64,000 nt of DNA from contig CBDHCM010000005.1 of the NCBI GenBank assembly GCA_965261105.1, positions 1-64,000 of the forward strand, written 5' to 3'. Made by a program: the position numbers and the translations under genes. Below the pieces are notes generated by a model. The model was not told where the DNA came from and did no database searches. It saw only the letters and a program-made list of their open reading frames with translations. This document shows, piece by piece, positions 25,938-35,596 of the stretch. Each line of letters starts with the position of its first letter. The first letter of the stretch is position 1. The DNA is from Aldehydirespirator sp965261105 (GTDB taxonomy: Bacteria; Actinomycetota; Acidimicrobiia; Acidimicrobiales; Aldehydirespiratoraceae).

Positions 25938-27235
25938 TGCGCACCCCCGAGGCCATAGGCCGCCTCGTAGCAGGCCAGGTCGCGGATCTCGACGTCGAGC
26001 GGAACCGCACCAGTGGAGCACCCGCCCGTTGAGTAGCGCACGCGCGCATTGCGAGCGATCGGCCCCGGCCCGTGCTCGGGCAGGATCCGGAGCTGGTGCC
26101 GGCTTCTGAGCACCGGATGCGTGGCGACCACCTGGCCCCGGTGCCGCATCTGCAGGAAGCCGTCGCGGCGGAGTACCTCAACCGGCTGGCCGATCAGCGT
26201 GAACGGCACCGAGTAGCGATTCGTGTCGACGGTGACCAGGTAGTCGGTCGCCACCACCCGGGTCAGCGGCGCCTCGAGTCGGAACGCCCGGACCGCCGGC
26301 ACGGGCACCAGCGCCTCACGCTCCCGTGCGAAGCGGTCGATGGGTCGCTCGTGGGTCGTCCCGTGCACGCGCACGTCGGCAACCGTCGCCGTCCACTCCT
26401 GCAACTGTTCGTTGAAGTCGAGGTCGTCGCGAAACCGCCGGCCCGCCAGGAAATTTCGCTTGAAATACTTCACACTCGACTCGACCTTGCCCTTCGTTTG
26501 GGCCCGGTACGGCCGGCACAATCGCGGCTCGAAGCCCCAAAAGTCGGCGAACGCCTTGAACGTCGTGTTCCACCGCACGCCGTCGGTCCCACACGGCGCG
26601 CAGACCGTTCGCGGTCGGTCGTAGAGATGCTCCTGGGTGTGGCCGCCGAAGTGCGTGAACGCCTGCTCGTGCGCATCGAGCAGATCGCCGAGCGTCTCGC
26701 TCAGGCACGGCACGTAGAAACTCCGCCGCGAGTAGCCGAGCGTCAGCACAAAGATGTGCCGCACCTCGCGCTGCGCACCCAGCCAGACTCGCGCCTGGCC
26801 CCAATCAATCTGGCTCTGCAGCCCTGGCGGCGTTTCGAACCTCGTACGCGTCACCGCCGCGTGCAACTGCGTCTCCCGCAACGGTCGCACGAACCGCTTC
26901 ACCGTTTCGTAGCTGCCGCGATACTGCCGGCATCGAAGCTCCTGGAACAGCACCTGTGCTGAGTAATCAACCTCGGCCGCCCGCCGCCGCAGATACTCCG
27001 CATGCGCGGCCAGCAGCGTGTCCGAACGCGCCGCCCGCTGGTACGGCTTCCACGCCGTCTGCCGCAGGCACCGACGAACTGTCTTGCGGTCTAGATCCAG
27101 CTCGCGAGCAATCGCTCGAATCGATGCGCCCGCCGCTGCCCGACGATGAATCTGCTCCCATCGTTCCCTTCCGACCATCTCGACCTCCCCGAGCATCTGA
27201 CGCTCGGGGTCGATCGTCGTGGTTGTCGTCGACAT
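25934..27235 (-). CDS. istA: IstA transposase (IS21-A)
   Basis: 433 aa. N-terminal HTH (ASIRAIARELDLDRKTVRRC), DDE core with Asp in LQSQIDWGQARVWLG, Asp in EHLYDRPRTV and Glu in QTKGKVESSVKYFKRNFL, followed by a beta-barrel-like C terminus (NRYSVPFTLIGQPVEVLRRD). Upstream of istB with a 4-nt overlap, as usual for IS21. Intact. Confidence 0.93.
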   Translation of the reverse strand: MSTTTTTIDPERQMLGEVEMVGRERWEQIHRRAAAGASIRAIARELDLDRKTVRRCLRQTAWKPYQRAARSDTLLAAHAEYLRRRAAEVDYSAQVLFQELRCRQYRGSYETVKRFVRPLRETQLHAAVTRTRFETPPGLQSQIDWGQARVWLGAQREVRHIFVLTLGYSRRSFYVPCLSETLGDLLDAHEQAFTHFGGHTQEHLYDRPRTVCAPCGTDGVRWNTTFKAFADFWGFEPRLCRPYRAQTKGKVESSVKYFKRNFLAGRRFRDDLDFNEQLQEWTATVADVRVHGTTHERPIDRFAREREALVPVPAVRAFRLEAPLTRVVATDYLVTVDTNRYSVPFTLIGQPVEVLRRDGFLQMRHRGQVVATHPVLRSRHQLRILPEHGPGPIARNARVRYSTGGCSTGAVPLDVEIRDLACYEAAYGLGGAQ

Positions 27236-27544
27236 CTGCTCCTCCCCTCAGTTATCGAGGTGAGGACTTTTCAGTGACCACGGGTGGGGATTTTTGCGTG
27301 ACCGGTGACAGTTGCTCATGCGGCACCTGACGGGCGTGGGCACGCCGCGGAGCCTCCAGGGCCGCGCGTCGGCGCTGGTGGAGGCGCTGATCGGCCTCCT
27401 GAGCGAGTGCTGGGGGCGTGTGCGGCGCTTCTGGGCCCCGGAGCGCCATGATCGGCCCGATTCGTCGTGGGATGGTCCGGCGACACGCCAATACGGACAC
27501 GCGATTCTCGATTGACAATCAGCCCCTTCTGCCACGGGCTGCTA

Positions 27545-27923
27545 AACCGTGCGCTTCAGAAGCTGCCGCGCGGCGTCGCGATCCCACTTGAACTGTGGAG
27601 CGACGACCTGACATACGGCCGGTTGATCGAAGCGGCGGAGAGAGCCGGCGACCGCCGGGAGGTCGAACGCCTGTGCGGCGAGGCGAGCATGGACCGCTCG
27701 TTGCTTGAAGACGAGCGGCTGGAACGCGAGAGCCTGAAGCTTCAAGCGAACGCTCGCCGGCATCTCGTCGCGATCCCGCATTACGACGGTCAGAAGGACA
27801 ACAAATATTGGGAGCAGAGCCCGCGCAACGGACGCGTGCACCTGACGATCGCGGGTGTCGCCGAAGCGCGGAAAGCGATCTACGATGACTTTAAGCGTAG
27901 GTGGGGTCGGCGGATGTTTTGGA
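27545..27923 (+). pseudogene. Hypothetical gene remnant trapped between IS1182-like and IS66
   Basis: A plus frame enters from the IS1182 right end and reads IPLELWSDDLTYGRLIEAAE, MDRSLLEDERLERESLKLQA, then NGRVHLTIAGVAEARKAIYD until the IS66 left end. It is real-looking coding sequence lacking both ends. The segment NGRVHLT...EARKAIYDDFKRRW resembles hypothetical proteins that carry a C-terminal membrane anchor; that part is missing here. Confidence 0.5.
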
Positions 27924-29465
27924 GTAATTGGTTGCCGGGTCGCGGCGACGGATCCAGTTTTTTAGATTGTACTTTTGGCGAAGATATGGCATAAGTAGTC
28001 TGTGCGGCGGCAGGCTGACGCGCAGGAGACGGCCAAGCCCCCGCGGCGGGAACCGGCGGAGCGACTGCGGCGCGACCTTGAGCGGGTCGAGCGCGAGGTC
28101 ACGCGGCTGCACAAGCGCAATAGGCGGCTTGAAGACGAGAATGCGCGGCTGAAGCGGGAACTTGACGCTGCTCGTCGGGCCGGTTGTCGCCAAGCGGCAC
28201 CGTTTGCGAAACCGCTCAGCGGTGCGCCGAAGCGGCCGGGCCGGCGAGCCGGCGCCGCGTATGGTGTGGCGTCGCGCCGCCGGGCGCCAGTGCGGGTCGA
28301 TGAACGGCATCACGTTCCGCTGCCGCCGGCCTGCCCGGACTGCGGCGGGGTGCTGCAACCGACGGGTGTGGCCACCCAGGTGCAGGAAGAGTTGCCGGTC
28401 CCGCGCGTGCTCGTCCGTCAGTTCGAGGTGGCGATTGGCGCCTGCCGGGCGTGCGGGCGCCGGGTGCAAGGCCGGCATCGGCTGCAGAGCTCCGATGCGC
28501 TCGGGGCGGCCGGGGTGCAACTGGGCCCGCAGCTGGTGGCTTGGGCGGTCATCCTCAATAAGCAATTGGGGTTGTCGTTCGGCAAGGTGCCGACGCTGCT
28601 GCGACAGCACTACGGCATCACGGTCAGCCGTAGCGGATTGGTCCGCGCCGTCGACCGGGCCAGCCGGCACGCGCAACCGACCTATGCGGCCCTGCGGCAC
28701 CAGGTCCGCCACAGTCCCGTCGTCACGCCCGACGAAACCGGCTGGAAGGTCGCCGGCCGGCTCAACTGGTTGTGGGTGGCGGCAACCCCCGAGACGACCG
28801 TCTACCAGATCCAGCCCGGCCGCGGTTATCCGGAGGCCGCCAATCTGCTCGGCACCGACTTCGCCGGCGTGCTCGTCCGCGACGGCTGGGCCCCGTATCG
28901 CCGGTTTACCGCGGCGACCCATCAGAGCTGTCTGGCGCACCTGTTACGCCGGGCAAAGACGCTGCGAACCGATCATCCGTACAGTCACGTCGTCGTCGAG
29001 ATCCAGACCGCGTTGCAACAAGCCCTCGGCCTGCGCGACGAGCTCCGTGCCGGCACACGCTCACCTGCCGGCAGCGACCAAACCCTCGCAGCGTTGGCCG
29101 CCCGCCTCGCCGAACGCATCGCCCATCCGGGGCCACTCGCCGACGTTCGACGCTTCGCCAACCACCTCGGCACCGAATGGACTGCCCTGTTCAGCTTCCT
29201 GCGCAACCCCGCCATCGACGCCACCAACTGGCGCGCTGAACAGGCCATCCGTCCCGCTGTCGTCACCCGTAAAGTTTGCGGCGGCAATCGCTCCTGGCGG
29301 GGCGCACACACCCAACAAATCCTCACCTCCCTCATCCGCACCGCCACACAGCGCCGGCTTGACCCCCATGCCGTGATCGCCGACCTCCTGCGAACCCCCG
29401 TCCCCACCGTCGCACCTGACCTGCAAGGCCCGGCACCATAGAAACCACACCCGGCAACCAGTTAC
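27924..29465 (+). mobile_element. IS66-family element (tnpC only)
   Basis: Imperfect terminal inverted repeats: GTAATTGGTTGCCGGGTCG at 27924 and, read inward from 29465, GTAACTGGTTGCCGGGTGT. Only the transposase gene is present, as in ISBst12-type members. About 1.54 kb. Confidence 0.75.
28002..29441 (+). CDS. IS66-family transposase TnpC
   Basis: 479 aa from a GTG at 28002. Coiled-coil N terminus (RLEDENARLKRELDAARR), zinc-finger region (CPDCGGVLQP ... CRACGRRVQGRH), then the IS66 DDE core: Asp in VVTPDETGWKVAGR, Asp in VLVRDGWAPYRRF, and Glu in NWRAEQAIRPAVVTRK followed by the CGGNRSWRGA signature. Intact. A half copy occurs at 49010-49503. Confidence 0.92.
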   Translation: MRRQADAQETAKPPRREPAERLRRDLERVEREVTRLHKRNRRLEDENARLKRELDAARRAGCRQAAPFAKPLSGAPKRPGRRAGAAYGVASRRRAPVRVDERHHVPLPPACPDCGGVLQPTGVATQVQEELPVPRVLVRQFEVAIGACRACGRRVQGRHRLQSSDALGAAGVQLGPQLVAWAVILNKQLGLSFGKVPTLLRQHYGITVSRSGLVRAVDRASRHAQPTYAALRHQVRHSPVVTPDETGWKVAGRLNWLWVAATPETTVYQIQPGRGYPEAANLLGTDFAGVLVRDGWAPYRRFTAATHQSCLAHLLRRAKTLRTDHPYSHVVVEIQTALQQALGLRDELRAGTRSPAGSDQTLAALAARLAERIAHPGPLADVRRFANHLGTEWTALFSFLRNPAIDATNWRAEQAIRPAVVTRKVCGGNRSWRGAHTQQILTSLIRTATQRRLDPHAVIADLLRTPVPTVAPDLQGPAP

Positions 29466-29536
29466 CATCTGTAATGGGTGGTGACGGCACGTCAGCCATG
29501 AGGTCTGCATCGAAGGGAGTCGATGATTGTCTGGCT

Positions 29537-32500
29537 TCACGACAGGCTTAGGATAGGCTGAGCAACAGGGACCGTCGGTAGCCTGAGGATCTTGACACTC
29601 GACGGCGCCAGCACCTCTGCCGCCTGCGCGGCGACACGCTCGTGGTGGGTAAACAGGATCACCTGAGTATGCTCGGACAACCCTTGCAAGACTCGGAGCC
29701 CGGCCGCCGTTCGGTCGTCGTCAAAGTGGACGAACAGGTCGTCGAGAATCACAGGGAGACGCCGATTCTGCTGGACGAAATGTTCGAGGGCGGCGAGACG
29801 CAGTGCAAGGTATAGCTGATCACAGGCACCGGTGCTGAGATGGGCGACATCGAGGGTGGTCCCCGAAGCGGTCTTGGCGAGAATAATTGGCACACCCTTG
29901 TCATCTAAATCCGTATCGAGTCCAGTGTGCCTGTCGAGCGTTAAGTCACGAAATAGCTGGCTTGCACGACTGAGAATGGGACCCCTGTTGCGCTCGCGGT
30001 AATCAATAATCTGCTCTTCGAGTAGCGCACGGGCCAGTATCACACGCACGTATTCGTCCGTATCTCTCATTAGGCCAGCAAGAACCTCTTGAGCATTCTC
30101 TGCCTCCGTGGCCGCCCTATCAGACGCATCGATGTCCGCGCGCGCCTTCCGCAGTTCTCCGAGGCGAACAGCGCGGTCGTTCCGGAGTGTGTCGGCCTGA
30201 GTAGACTGACTAGTGAGCAGGCCAATCTCGGTCTCCAGATCGGCGTCCTCAAAGTCGTCGACTTCGCCGTTGAGCTGGTCGAGGGAAAGCCCTGTGCTTC
30301 TGATGAGCTGCGACTCGAGATCGCCGATGTCCTTGGCGAGTTCATCACACCGCTGTGTGCGCGCCACCGCTTCGATCAGCATCCGTTCGTCGACGACGCC
30401 CTCTTCGGCGACCATGGCGGCAATCTGGAGCTCACTTTGTTTGATCTGGGGTCGCGCCTGGTTGACACCCTCCACCTTCTTCTTCATTCGTGTGCGAAGG
30501 GATTGGCGGGCCGTAGCGGCATCCTGGGCAACCTTGAAACGCGATTGCAGAATGCCGATCGCGAGCTCGGGTTGTGACGCGTCGATGTCTGCGTGAGCAG
30601 GTAGTGCCCCGATGGCCCCAGCGAGCCGCTCCGCGATCTCCGCGTTGCGGCGCTCGATACCGCTGACGCGACGCTGCTTTTCCACGAAAGCGTCGACTGT
30701 TGTCCCGATCGTGGAGATGGTAGCGACGATAGCGTCGACGTCGGAGGGCTCGGCTGCACTCGTAAGGCCGAGCCCACTCACCGCAGCCGCCCACTGGGTA
30801 CTCCAGGCCGATAGCCGATCCCCAACGCTCACAAGCTTGTCCTTGAAGTCGCGAACGTTGCCAGTGAGGCTTTCGACAGCATGTTGCAGGCCGACTCGCT
30901 TCTCGCGTGCATCCGCCGATTGCCTGCAGACCTCGTCGGCAAGATCAAGTATTGACGCGAGGCTCAGACCCTCGGCGACGCTCTCACCGATCTGCGCGAG
31001 AAGGGTCCGCAAGTCTTCCATGTGACGCTTGATCGCCGCCCCCTGCGTGGTCGCTTCGGTCCGAAGATTGCGTAAGGTAACGGCGTCGCTGGCAGCGCGA
31101 CGAATGCGATCCAGTGACTCGTCCATGTCCTGGCGGTTACCGGCCCCAATGCCAAGCGGGGCCCAGAGCCCGACCCACTCCTGCTGTGTTGTCGCGGCCT
31201 GGGTGGTGGCGCGTTGAAGCTCTGCTAACTCAGCTGTGAGTGCCTGGTCGAGCTCCTGGAGTCCCCGCTCTAGGAGGCTCCGTCGCTCAACGGCATTGGC
31301 TTCCAGGCGCAGCCGATCAGCGATTTCGTCTGCCCGCTCGACCGCGGCCTCGTACGCGCTCTCAAGCGACTGCCCTCCTGTCCATTGCGAGACCAGTTCT
31401 GCGTCTCCATCGCTGTTGTCAAGCCACGCTGAGCGCACCAGCTGCCATCCCCGATCACGCTCTGTCCGAACGCCGAGGAGTTCCTGCTCCGACGGTGGTG
31501 CCTCCTCCCGGAGAAGCTCGTTGAGTTTCACGAGAGTTGCCTCCCGCCCTTGCCGTAACTCCTGAAGCTCGGCGTTTCGCTGGTCCACACCAGCTGTCGC
31601 TTGCTGCACCGCGGCGTCGACCTCTGCAATGCGGCGTGCCGCCGGGAGCACTAATCGGTCGGCGTCGGCCGGCTCAACGGCGACTCCGAGCGACATCAGG
31701 GTCGCGGCGATGCGCCCCTCGATCTCTGTCGCTTTTCTCCAGGTCTCATCCCGCGCCACCTCAAGCCGCCCCTCCTGACGTATGCGAGCTACTGCGGTCC
31801 TAAGCTGCGTGACCTCATGAAAGGGATCGGCGGCAGCGAGCTCGTTGGTAGCACGGCGAAGCTTCAGCGAAGCATCGGCGTGAAGGCTTCGATTCGACTG
31901 CAGGGATGCATCAAGGACTGGACGCTCCTTGATGAGGCGCCTGATCGTCACGAGGATTGCTCCGGAGATCGTCGGCACACCTTGGCTATCCAGAGGACAT
32001 CCTGCCGGCAGCGTCCGGCGAAGCGAGTCTAGTTTGCGTTCGAGATCCCCTACCTGCTTGTTTAGGGATGGCAGGTCCTTCATGTTCTGACGGAGGGCGC
32101 CGATGCCCTCAACCAGGGAGCTGACGAGATCGGCTTGTTCGAGGAGCGACTCGTCGACGTGGAGGAGTGAGATCTCACCCTGCAGGTCGCTCAGTTCCGT
32201 GGTCGCCAACGTGACTGTCAGTCGTGCCTTCTCTCGGAGTTGTTGTGATTCGGCGAGCCGAATGGGCACCCCGCGAGCGACCCGCGAGCCTTGTTCCTCT
32301 AAGGATGTGAGCTCTTCGAGAAAGCGCCGCCGATCCTGCACCAGAGGTCTCGTCGCCCGTACGCGTGTGGCCAGGTTCCTCCTGTTGGAGAGATCACTAA
32401 ACTGCGCCACCGAGAGCGTGAGATCCTTTTCGGCTTGCTGCAGCTCATCGTCAAGCTTCACGACTGCAGCAGTACTCTTCGATAATTCTTTGACCTTCCG

Positions 32501-33073
32501 TACGAGACCCTTGAACTCGGCGAGAGAGGCATTGATAGCGGGACGGGAAGCCGAAGGCTTGAACAGTTCGCCTGCCCTTGAGTCGAGCTGAGCCATGGCC
32601 CTGTTCAACCGCGTGAGACCCGTACCGGCCCCAAAGAGGGCCCGGCCTAACTCGCCGTCGCTCTTGAGCAAGGCTTGGCCGCCGCTGGCGATTTCTTCCT
32701 GGCCAATGGCGAAGAGCGTCCGATAAACGTCGCCATCGACGCCATGGAGCAGGCGTCGTAGCTCTTCTTCGTCGATGGGAGCATCAGACGATGATCTCAA
32801 TGTGTTTGTCTGTCGTTTCACCCTCGCCAACCCGAGATCGATGCCCGCCTCGTCCTGTAAAGTGGCACCAATGCGGAGGTTCGACAGGCCATGAATGTAG
32901 CCCTGAGCGGACCGAACTGGGATGCCGTAGAGCAACTGTTGAATCGCGGTCATTGCCGTGGTTTTGCCCGCTTCGTTGGCGCCGACGACAACGTTCACCC
33001 CACGTGGTAACAGACCGAACTCAACGTCGGTAAACATGCCAAATCGTGTCAGGTGAAGGCGCGTGATTCTCAC
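29537..33073 (-). CDS. YhaN-like AAA ATPase (SbcC/Rad50-type)
   Basis: 1178 aa, GTG start at 33073 overlapping the yhaO-like stop (GTGA). Walker A GANEAGKTTAM at 31-41 in the YhaN-type N terminus (LTRFGMFTDVEFGLLPRGVN), IGQEEIASGGQALLKSDGEL, long coiled coils, and near the C terminus the ABC signature LSTGACDQLYLALRLAALEH and Walker B LPVILDDLFVHFDDDRT. With the adjacent phosphoesterase it should form an Mre11-Rad50-like DNA end-processing complex. Intact. Encoded next to toxin-antitoxin and other DNA-directed genes, so a defence role is possible but unproven. Confidence 0.88.
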   Translation of the reverse strand: MRITRLHLTRFGMFTDVEFGLLPRGVNVVVGANEAGKTTAMTAIQQLLYGIPVRSAQGYIHGLSNLRIGATLQDEAGIDLGLARVKRQTNTLRSSSDAPIDEEELRRLLHGVDGDVYRTLFAIGQEEIASGGQALLKSDGELGRALFGAGTGLTRLNRAMAQLDSRAGELFKPSASRPAINASLAEFKGLVRKVKELSKSTAAVVKLDDELQQAEKDLTLSVAQFSDLSNRRNLATRVRATRPLVQDRRRFLEELTSLEEQGSRVARGVPIRLAESQQLREKARLTVTLATTELSDLQGEISLLHVDESLLEQADLVSSLVEGIGALRQNMKDLPSLNKQVGDLERKLDSLRRTLPAGCPLDSQGVPTISGAILVTIRRLIKERPVLDASLQSNRSLHADASLKLRRATNELAAADPFHEVTQLRTAVARIRQEGRLEVARDETWRKATEIEGRIAATLMSLGVAVEPADADRLVLPAARRIAEVDAAVQQATAGVDQRNAELQELRQGREATLVKLNELLREEAPPSEQELLGVRTERDRGWQLVRSAWLDNSDGDAELVSQWTGGQSLESAYEAAVERADEIADRLRLEANAVERRSLLERGLQELDQALTAELAELQRATTQAATTQQEWVGLWAPLGIGAGNRQDMDESLDRIRRAASDAVTLRNLRTEATTQGAAIKRHMEDLRTLLAQIGESVAEGLSLASILDLADEVCRQSADAREKRVGLQHAVESLTGNVRDFKDKLVSVGDRLSAWSTQWAAAVSGLGLTSAAEPSDVDAIVATISTIGTTVDAFVEKQRRVSGIERRNAEIAERLAGAIGALPAHADIDASQPELAIGILQSRFKVAQDAATARQSLRTRMKKKVEGVNQARPQIKQSELQIAAMVAEEGVVDERMLIEAVARTQRCDELAKDIGDLESQLIRSTGLSLDQLNGEVDDFEDADLETEIGLLTSQSTQADTLRNDRAVRLGELRKARADIDASDRAATEAENAQEVLAGLMRDTDEYVRVILARALLEEQIIDYRERNRGPILSRASQLFRDLTLDRHTGLDTDLDDKGVPIILAKTASGTTLDVAHLSTGACDQLYLALRLAALEHFVQQNRRLPVILDDLFVHFDDDRTAAGLRVLQGLSEHTQVILFTHHERVAAQAAEVLAPSSVKILRLPTVPVAQPILSLS

Positions 33074-34317
33074 AGTTTGTCCTCCGCGAGGAGCGAGAGA
33101 ATCAGCTCGACGCTCGCATCGAGTGTCGCGGCGACATGCTCGGTCGTTCCCGGCACCGCGGCTTCGGTGGCCATGCCTTCGCTACCTCGGATTTCCAGCG
33201 GAAGTTTATTGCGAAGGTCGGCGAAGAGTCCATGGTACCGCGCGAGAGCACCGGGATCGTTCTTCGCCGCGTCAACTCTGGCGGTGATCGCTCCGATTAG
33301 ATCCGTATCTGGCCGGACGACTCGCCGAGTGTCCAGTATAACCTTCTCGACCCAGACGTCACCCAGCCGGGTCCCAATGCCCCGGATCTCGGCCTCAAGG
33401 TGTTCTGGATTACGCCAGAGCTCGACGTGGCCGGGCGAGCGACCCGTAATTCTGACACGCGCAGCCACGAGCCGCCCTCCAGATGACCTCACAGCAGCGT
33501 CAAGCGAAGTACTCACCGCGGAGAGGACGCCCTCCAGGTCGACGCACTTGCTGGCGTCGACGGCACACTCCTGCCAACGTACGACATCGAGAGGGAGTGG
33601 CTCAACCAACGTGACTTCGTTGCCCTCGACGGTCACCAACGTTGCACCCTTTGCGCCGGTCTCGCGGGCGTGGCGCCCCTGCAAATTCCCCGAAAACGTG
33701 ACCCACGGATCGCGGCAGATGTCCTCGTGTTGGTGGACGTGGCCAAGGGCCCAGTACTGATATCCGCGACTGCGCAGAACGTCGAGGGTGGTCGGTGCGT
33801 ACGACGCGTGCCCGGGTCGACCGTCGAGGCTGGTGTGAAGCAGGCCGATGGTGAATAGACCGGGATCTGCAGGCGGATACGTCGCTGCCAAGTCGGAGGT
33901 TACCGATCGAGTGGCATAGCTCTGACCAATCACAGCAAAGTCAAGATGGTCGAATCTCTTAGTTTCTGGCTTCGCGGCGGACAACTGGCTCACATTGGCA
34001 GGGAGACGCAGTCGACGTCCGACCTCGCTGGCCGCGTCATGATTACCAGCCACGAACACAACCGGAATTCCAGCCTCGTCCAGTCTCGAGAGTTGGGCCA
34101 CCCAAAAGAGCCCAGTTCCGTAGTCCTTCCAGTCACCGTCGAACACATCCCCAGCGACGACGACCACGTCGACCTTGTTGCTTATCGCAGCCTCCACGAG
34201 GTTTTCTACTGCACGCCGCGTTGCTCCGCGCATTTCGGCGACTGGCGCACCCTCATAGGCCGAGAGCCCACGCAACGGACTGTCTATGTGGAGATCTGCG
34301 GCATGTAGGAATTTCAT
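33070..34317 (-). CDS. YhaO/SbcD-like metallophosphoesterase (nuclease)
   Basis: I take the ATG at 34317 (MKFLHAADLHIDSPLRGL), the usual start of the family; the frame is open 26 codons upstream. 415 aa with metal-binding motifs DLHIDSP, VVAGDVFDGDW, VFVAGNHDAA, LLHTSLDG and YWALGHVHQHE. Partner of the downstream ATPase, with which it overlaps by 4 nt. Intact. Confidence 0.9.
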   Translation of the reverse strand: MKFLHAADLHIDSPLRGLSAYEGAPVAEMRGATRRAVENLVEAAISNKVDVVVVAGDVFDGDWKDYGTGLFWVAQLSRLDEAGIPVVFVAGNHDAASEVGRRLRLPANVSQLSAAKPETKRFDHLDFAVIGQSYATRSVTSDLAATYPPADPGLFTIGLLHTSLDGRPGHASYAPTTLDVLRSRGYQYWALGHVHQHEDICRDPWVTFSGNLQGRHARETGAKGATLVTVEGNEVTLVEPLPLDVVRWQECAVDASKCVDLEGVLSAVSTSLDAAVRSSGGRLVAARVRITGRSPGHVELWRNPEHLEAEIRGIGTRLGDVWVEKVILDTRRVVRPDTDLIGAITARVDAAKNDPGALARYHGLFADLRNKLPLEIRGSEGMATEAAVPGTTEHVAATLDASVELILSLLAEDKL

Positions 34318-34530
34318 GGTCTGCCAATCAACTTGGATGAGGTCGTGCCCGCGTGCCGACATCAGCCACGGCGACGGCAAGCGCCTCATCGGCACCGGCG
34401 GCGGTCAGCATCCTTGCGGCCGCGTGAGTGTCCATCGGGCGGAGAGTACCACGGCCCGACGCGAGTTTGCCGAACCGAACCACCCCGTCGGGATGGTCGG
34501 GATTCCCGGCCAGCCCGCCGCACGTCGGAG

Positions 34531-34938
34531 TCAGTCGTGTTCGAATGGATTCAGGAGATCGACCCCGAGTTGGTCAAAATCGCGCACGTTGCGGGTCACG
34601 ACCGTCAGCCGATGCACCAAGGCCGTCGCGGCGATCATGGCATCCTCCAGCAGGGTGTCTGAACGGCGATGCTTGAGCCGCGCCCATGCCCGGAATGTGT
34701 CTGCATTCATGGGGAGCACGCTATAGGAAACCAGCACCGCGCTGAGCCACGCCTCCAGTTCCTCCGCCTTGGCGGTATCCTGCTCGCGGGTGAGTTCGAT
34801 GCCCGCTTGGATCTCCCCGACCGTCACCGCGGACAGCAACAGCTCATCGGCGGCCACCTGTTCAATCCACCCAACGACGGCCGGATGCGGATGAGGGCGG
34901 CGCAGTTCCGATACAACGTTGGTATCAAGCAGATACAC
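34531..34938 (-). CDS. VapC/FitB-like PIN-domain toxin
   Basis: 135 aa, GTG start at 34938. Conserved acidic residues of the PIN fold: D5 in MYLLDTNVVSELRRP, Glu in SAVTVGEIQAGIEL, Asp in LLEDAMIAATAL and Asp in VVTRNVRDFDQLGV. A ribonuclease toxin by family. The antitoxin gene ends 4 nt upstream. Confidence 0.9.
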   Translation of the reverse strand: MYLLDTNVVSELRRPHPHPAVVGWIEQVAADELLLSAVTVGEIQAGIELTREQDTAKAEELEAWLSAVLVSYSVLPMNADTFRAWARLKHRRSDTLLEDAMIAATALVHRLTVVTRNVRDFDQLGVDLLNPFEHD

Positions 34939-34942
34939 GAGC

Positions 34943-35203
34943 TTACTCGAAGCTCGGAGACACGCGGTGGCGATGCCGTAGCCGCGGCGGCGTCAGTGCG
35001 TCGGTGCGCGCCTCCGGGGCCAGCAGCAGTTCCTTGAGATCCGGCCGAGCCCGCTTTTCCAGCCGCCGCCACTCGTCAATAGGCACCAGCACGGCCGCCT
35101 CCACGCCCCGCCTGGTCACGATCTGTGGCCCTTCGCTGAGACTCGTCTCGAGCAACTCGCTGAAGCGCGCCTTGGCATCCTGTACCTGCCATGTCTTGCT
35201 CAT
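34943..35203 (-). CDS. Phd/YefM-type antitoxin
   Basis: 86 aa with the family pattern WQVQDAKARFSELLETSLSE and GPQIVTRRGVEAAVLVPIDE. The C-terminal tail (RTDALTPPRLRHRH) is the part that would bind the PIN toxin. It precedes the toxin gene in a two-gene operon and probably autoregulates it. Confidence 0.88.
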   Translation of the reverse strand: MSKTWQVQDAKARFSELLETSLSEGPQIVTRRGVEAAVLVPIDEWRRLEKRARPDLKELLLAPEARTDALTPPRLRHRHRVSPSFE

Positions 35204-35477
35204 GCCGCGTCACCTCCGCCTAAGAACGACTAGACGTCACACTAGTCTAGCTTGTTCCGTGCCCACGCGTCGGCGCGACGCGGCCATGGATGTGATCGAG
35301 GGTATGAGATGGGCCGGCTCACAGACGTCGTTGTCAGCCGACCTCTCGCCCAACAGGGCACGACTGGCGGGACGTCTCGCGCGGTGACCCGGCCCCCGGC
35401 TGCGCGGAGGCGGTTGGGAGCCGTACACGGGCCAGCGGTGGCCGCACACCGTCGCCGCCGGCCACTGGCGTCGCCCG

Positions 35478-35596
35478 GGTATTGTCAAGTTGAGGCTGAC
35501 GGCCGTTTCTGATCCCCAGCATGGCGGGTTCACGGCTGGCTCGAGCCCAGTATCTTGGGGGTCGATCGACGAGCTTTTCGTCAACTTGACAGTACC
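35478..35596. mobile_element. 119-bp MITE-like element with GGTAyTGTCAAGTTGA ends
   Basis: GGTATTGTCAAGTTGA at the left and GGTACTGTCAAGTTGA read inward from 35596 are near-perfect inverted repeats. A related end (GGTACTGTCAAGTTG) occurs at 57168. No gene inside. Its right end coincides with the left limit of the duplicated CRISPR-Cas remnant. Confidence 0.6.

Larger units (their letters stand above)
24976..27310 (-). mobile_element. IS21-family element, complete (IS21-A)
   Basis: Ends are TGTCAACGGTCATTCAAA at 24976 and, inward from 27310, TGTCACCGGTCACGCAAAA. It is flanked by a perfect 6-bp duplication GTTGCT (24970-24975 and 27311-27316). Internal subterminal repeats (AAATTTCCCCCAC) are typical of IS21. 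Carries istA and istB, both intact. Confidence 0.93.
23804..27515 (+). pseudogene. IS1182-like transposase, split near its C terminus
   Basis: The 5' part (23804-24975) encodes about 390 aa with SIRTFLDFALHEAPPDHSTL, Asp in VGRTVGIDATTLEANAA, KIAKMKDGRTHLAHTAEQAV, the second Asp in VVADKGYHSNETM and a C-terminal VQVCGVNLGLL. IS21 inserted within GLL. Removing it restores LGLLMRHLTGVGTPRSLQG, and the frame runs to a TGA at 27513-27515. The transposase is therefore intact apart from IS21, but truncated as it stands. Confidence 0.88.
23733..27544 (+). mobile_element. IS1182-like element interrupted by IS21
   Basis: Left end TAACAGCCCGTGGTGAAAG at 23733; right end, read inward from 27544, TAGCAGCCCGTGGCAGAA. 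The 164-bp MITEs at 9494 and 14289 share these ends. Without the 2335-bp IS21 and its 6-bp duplication, the element is about 1.47 kb. Confidence 0.82.
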
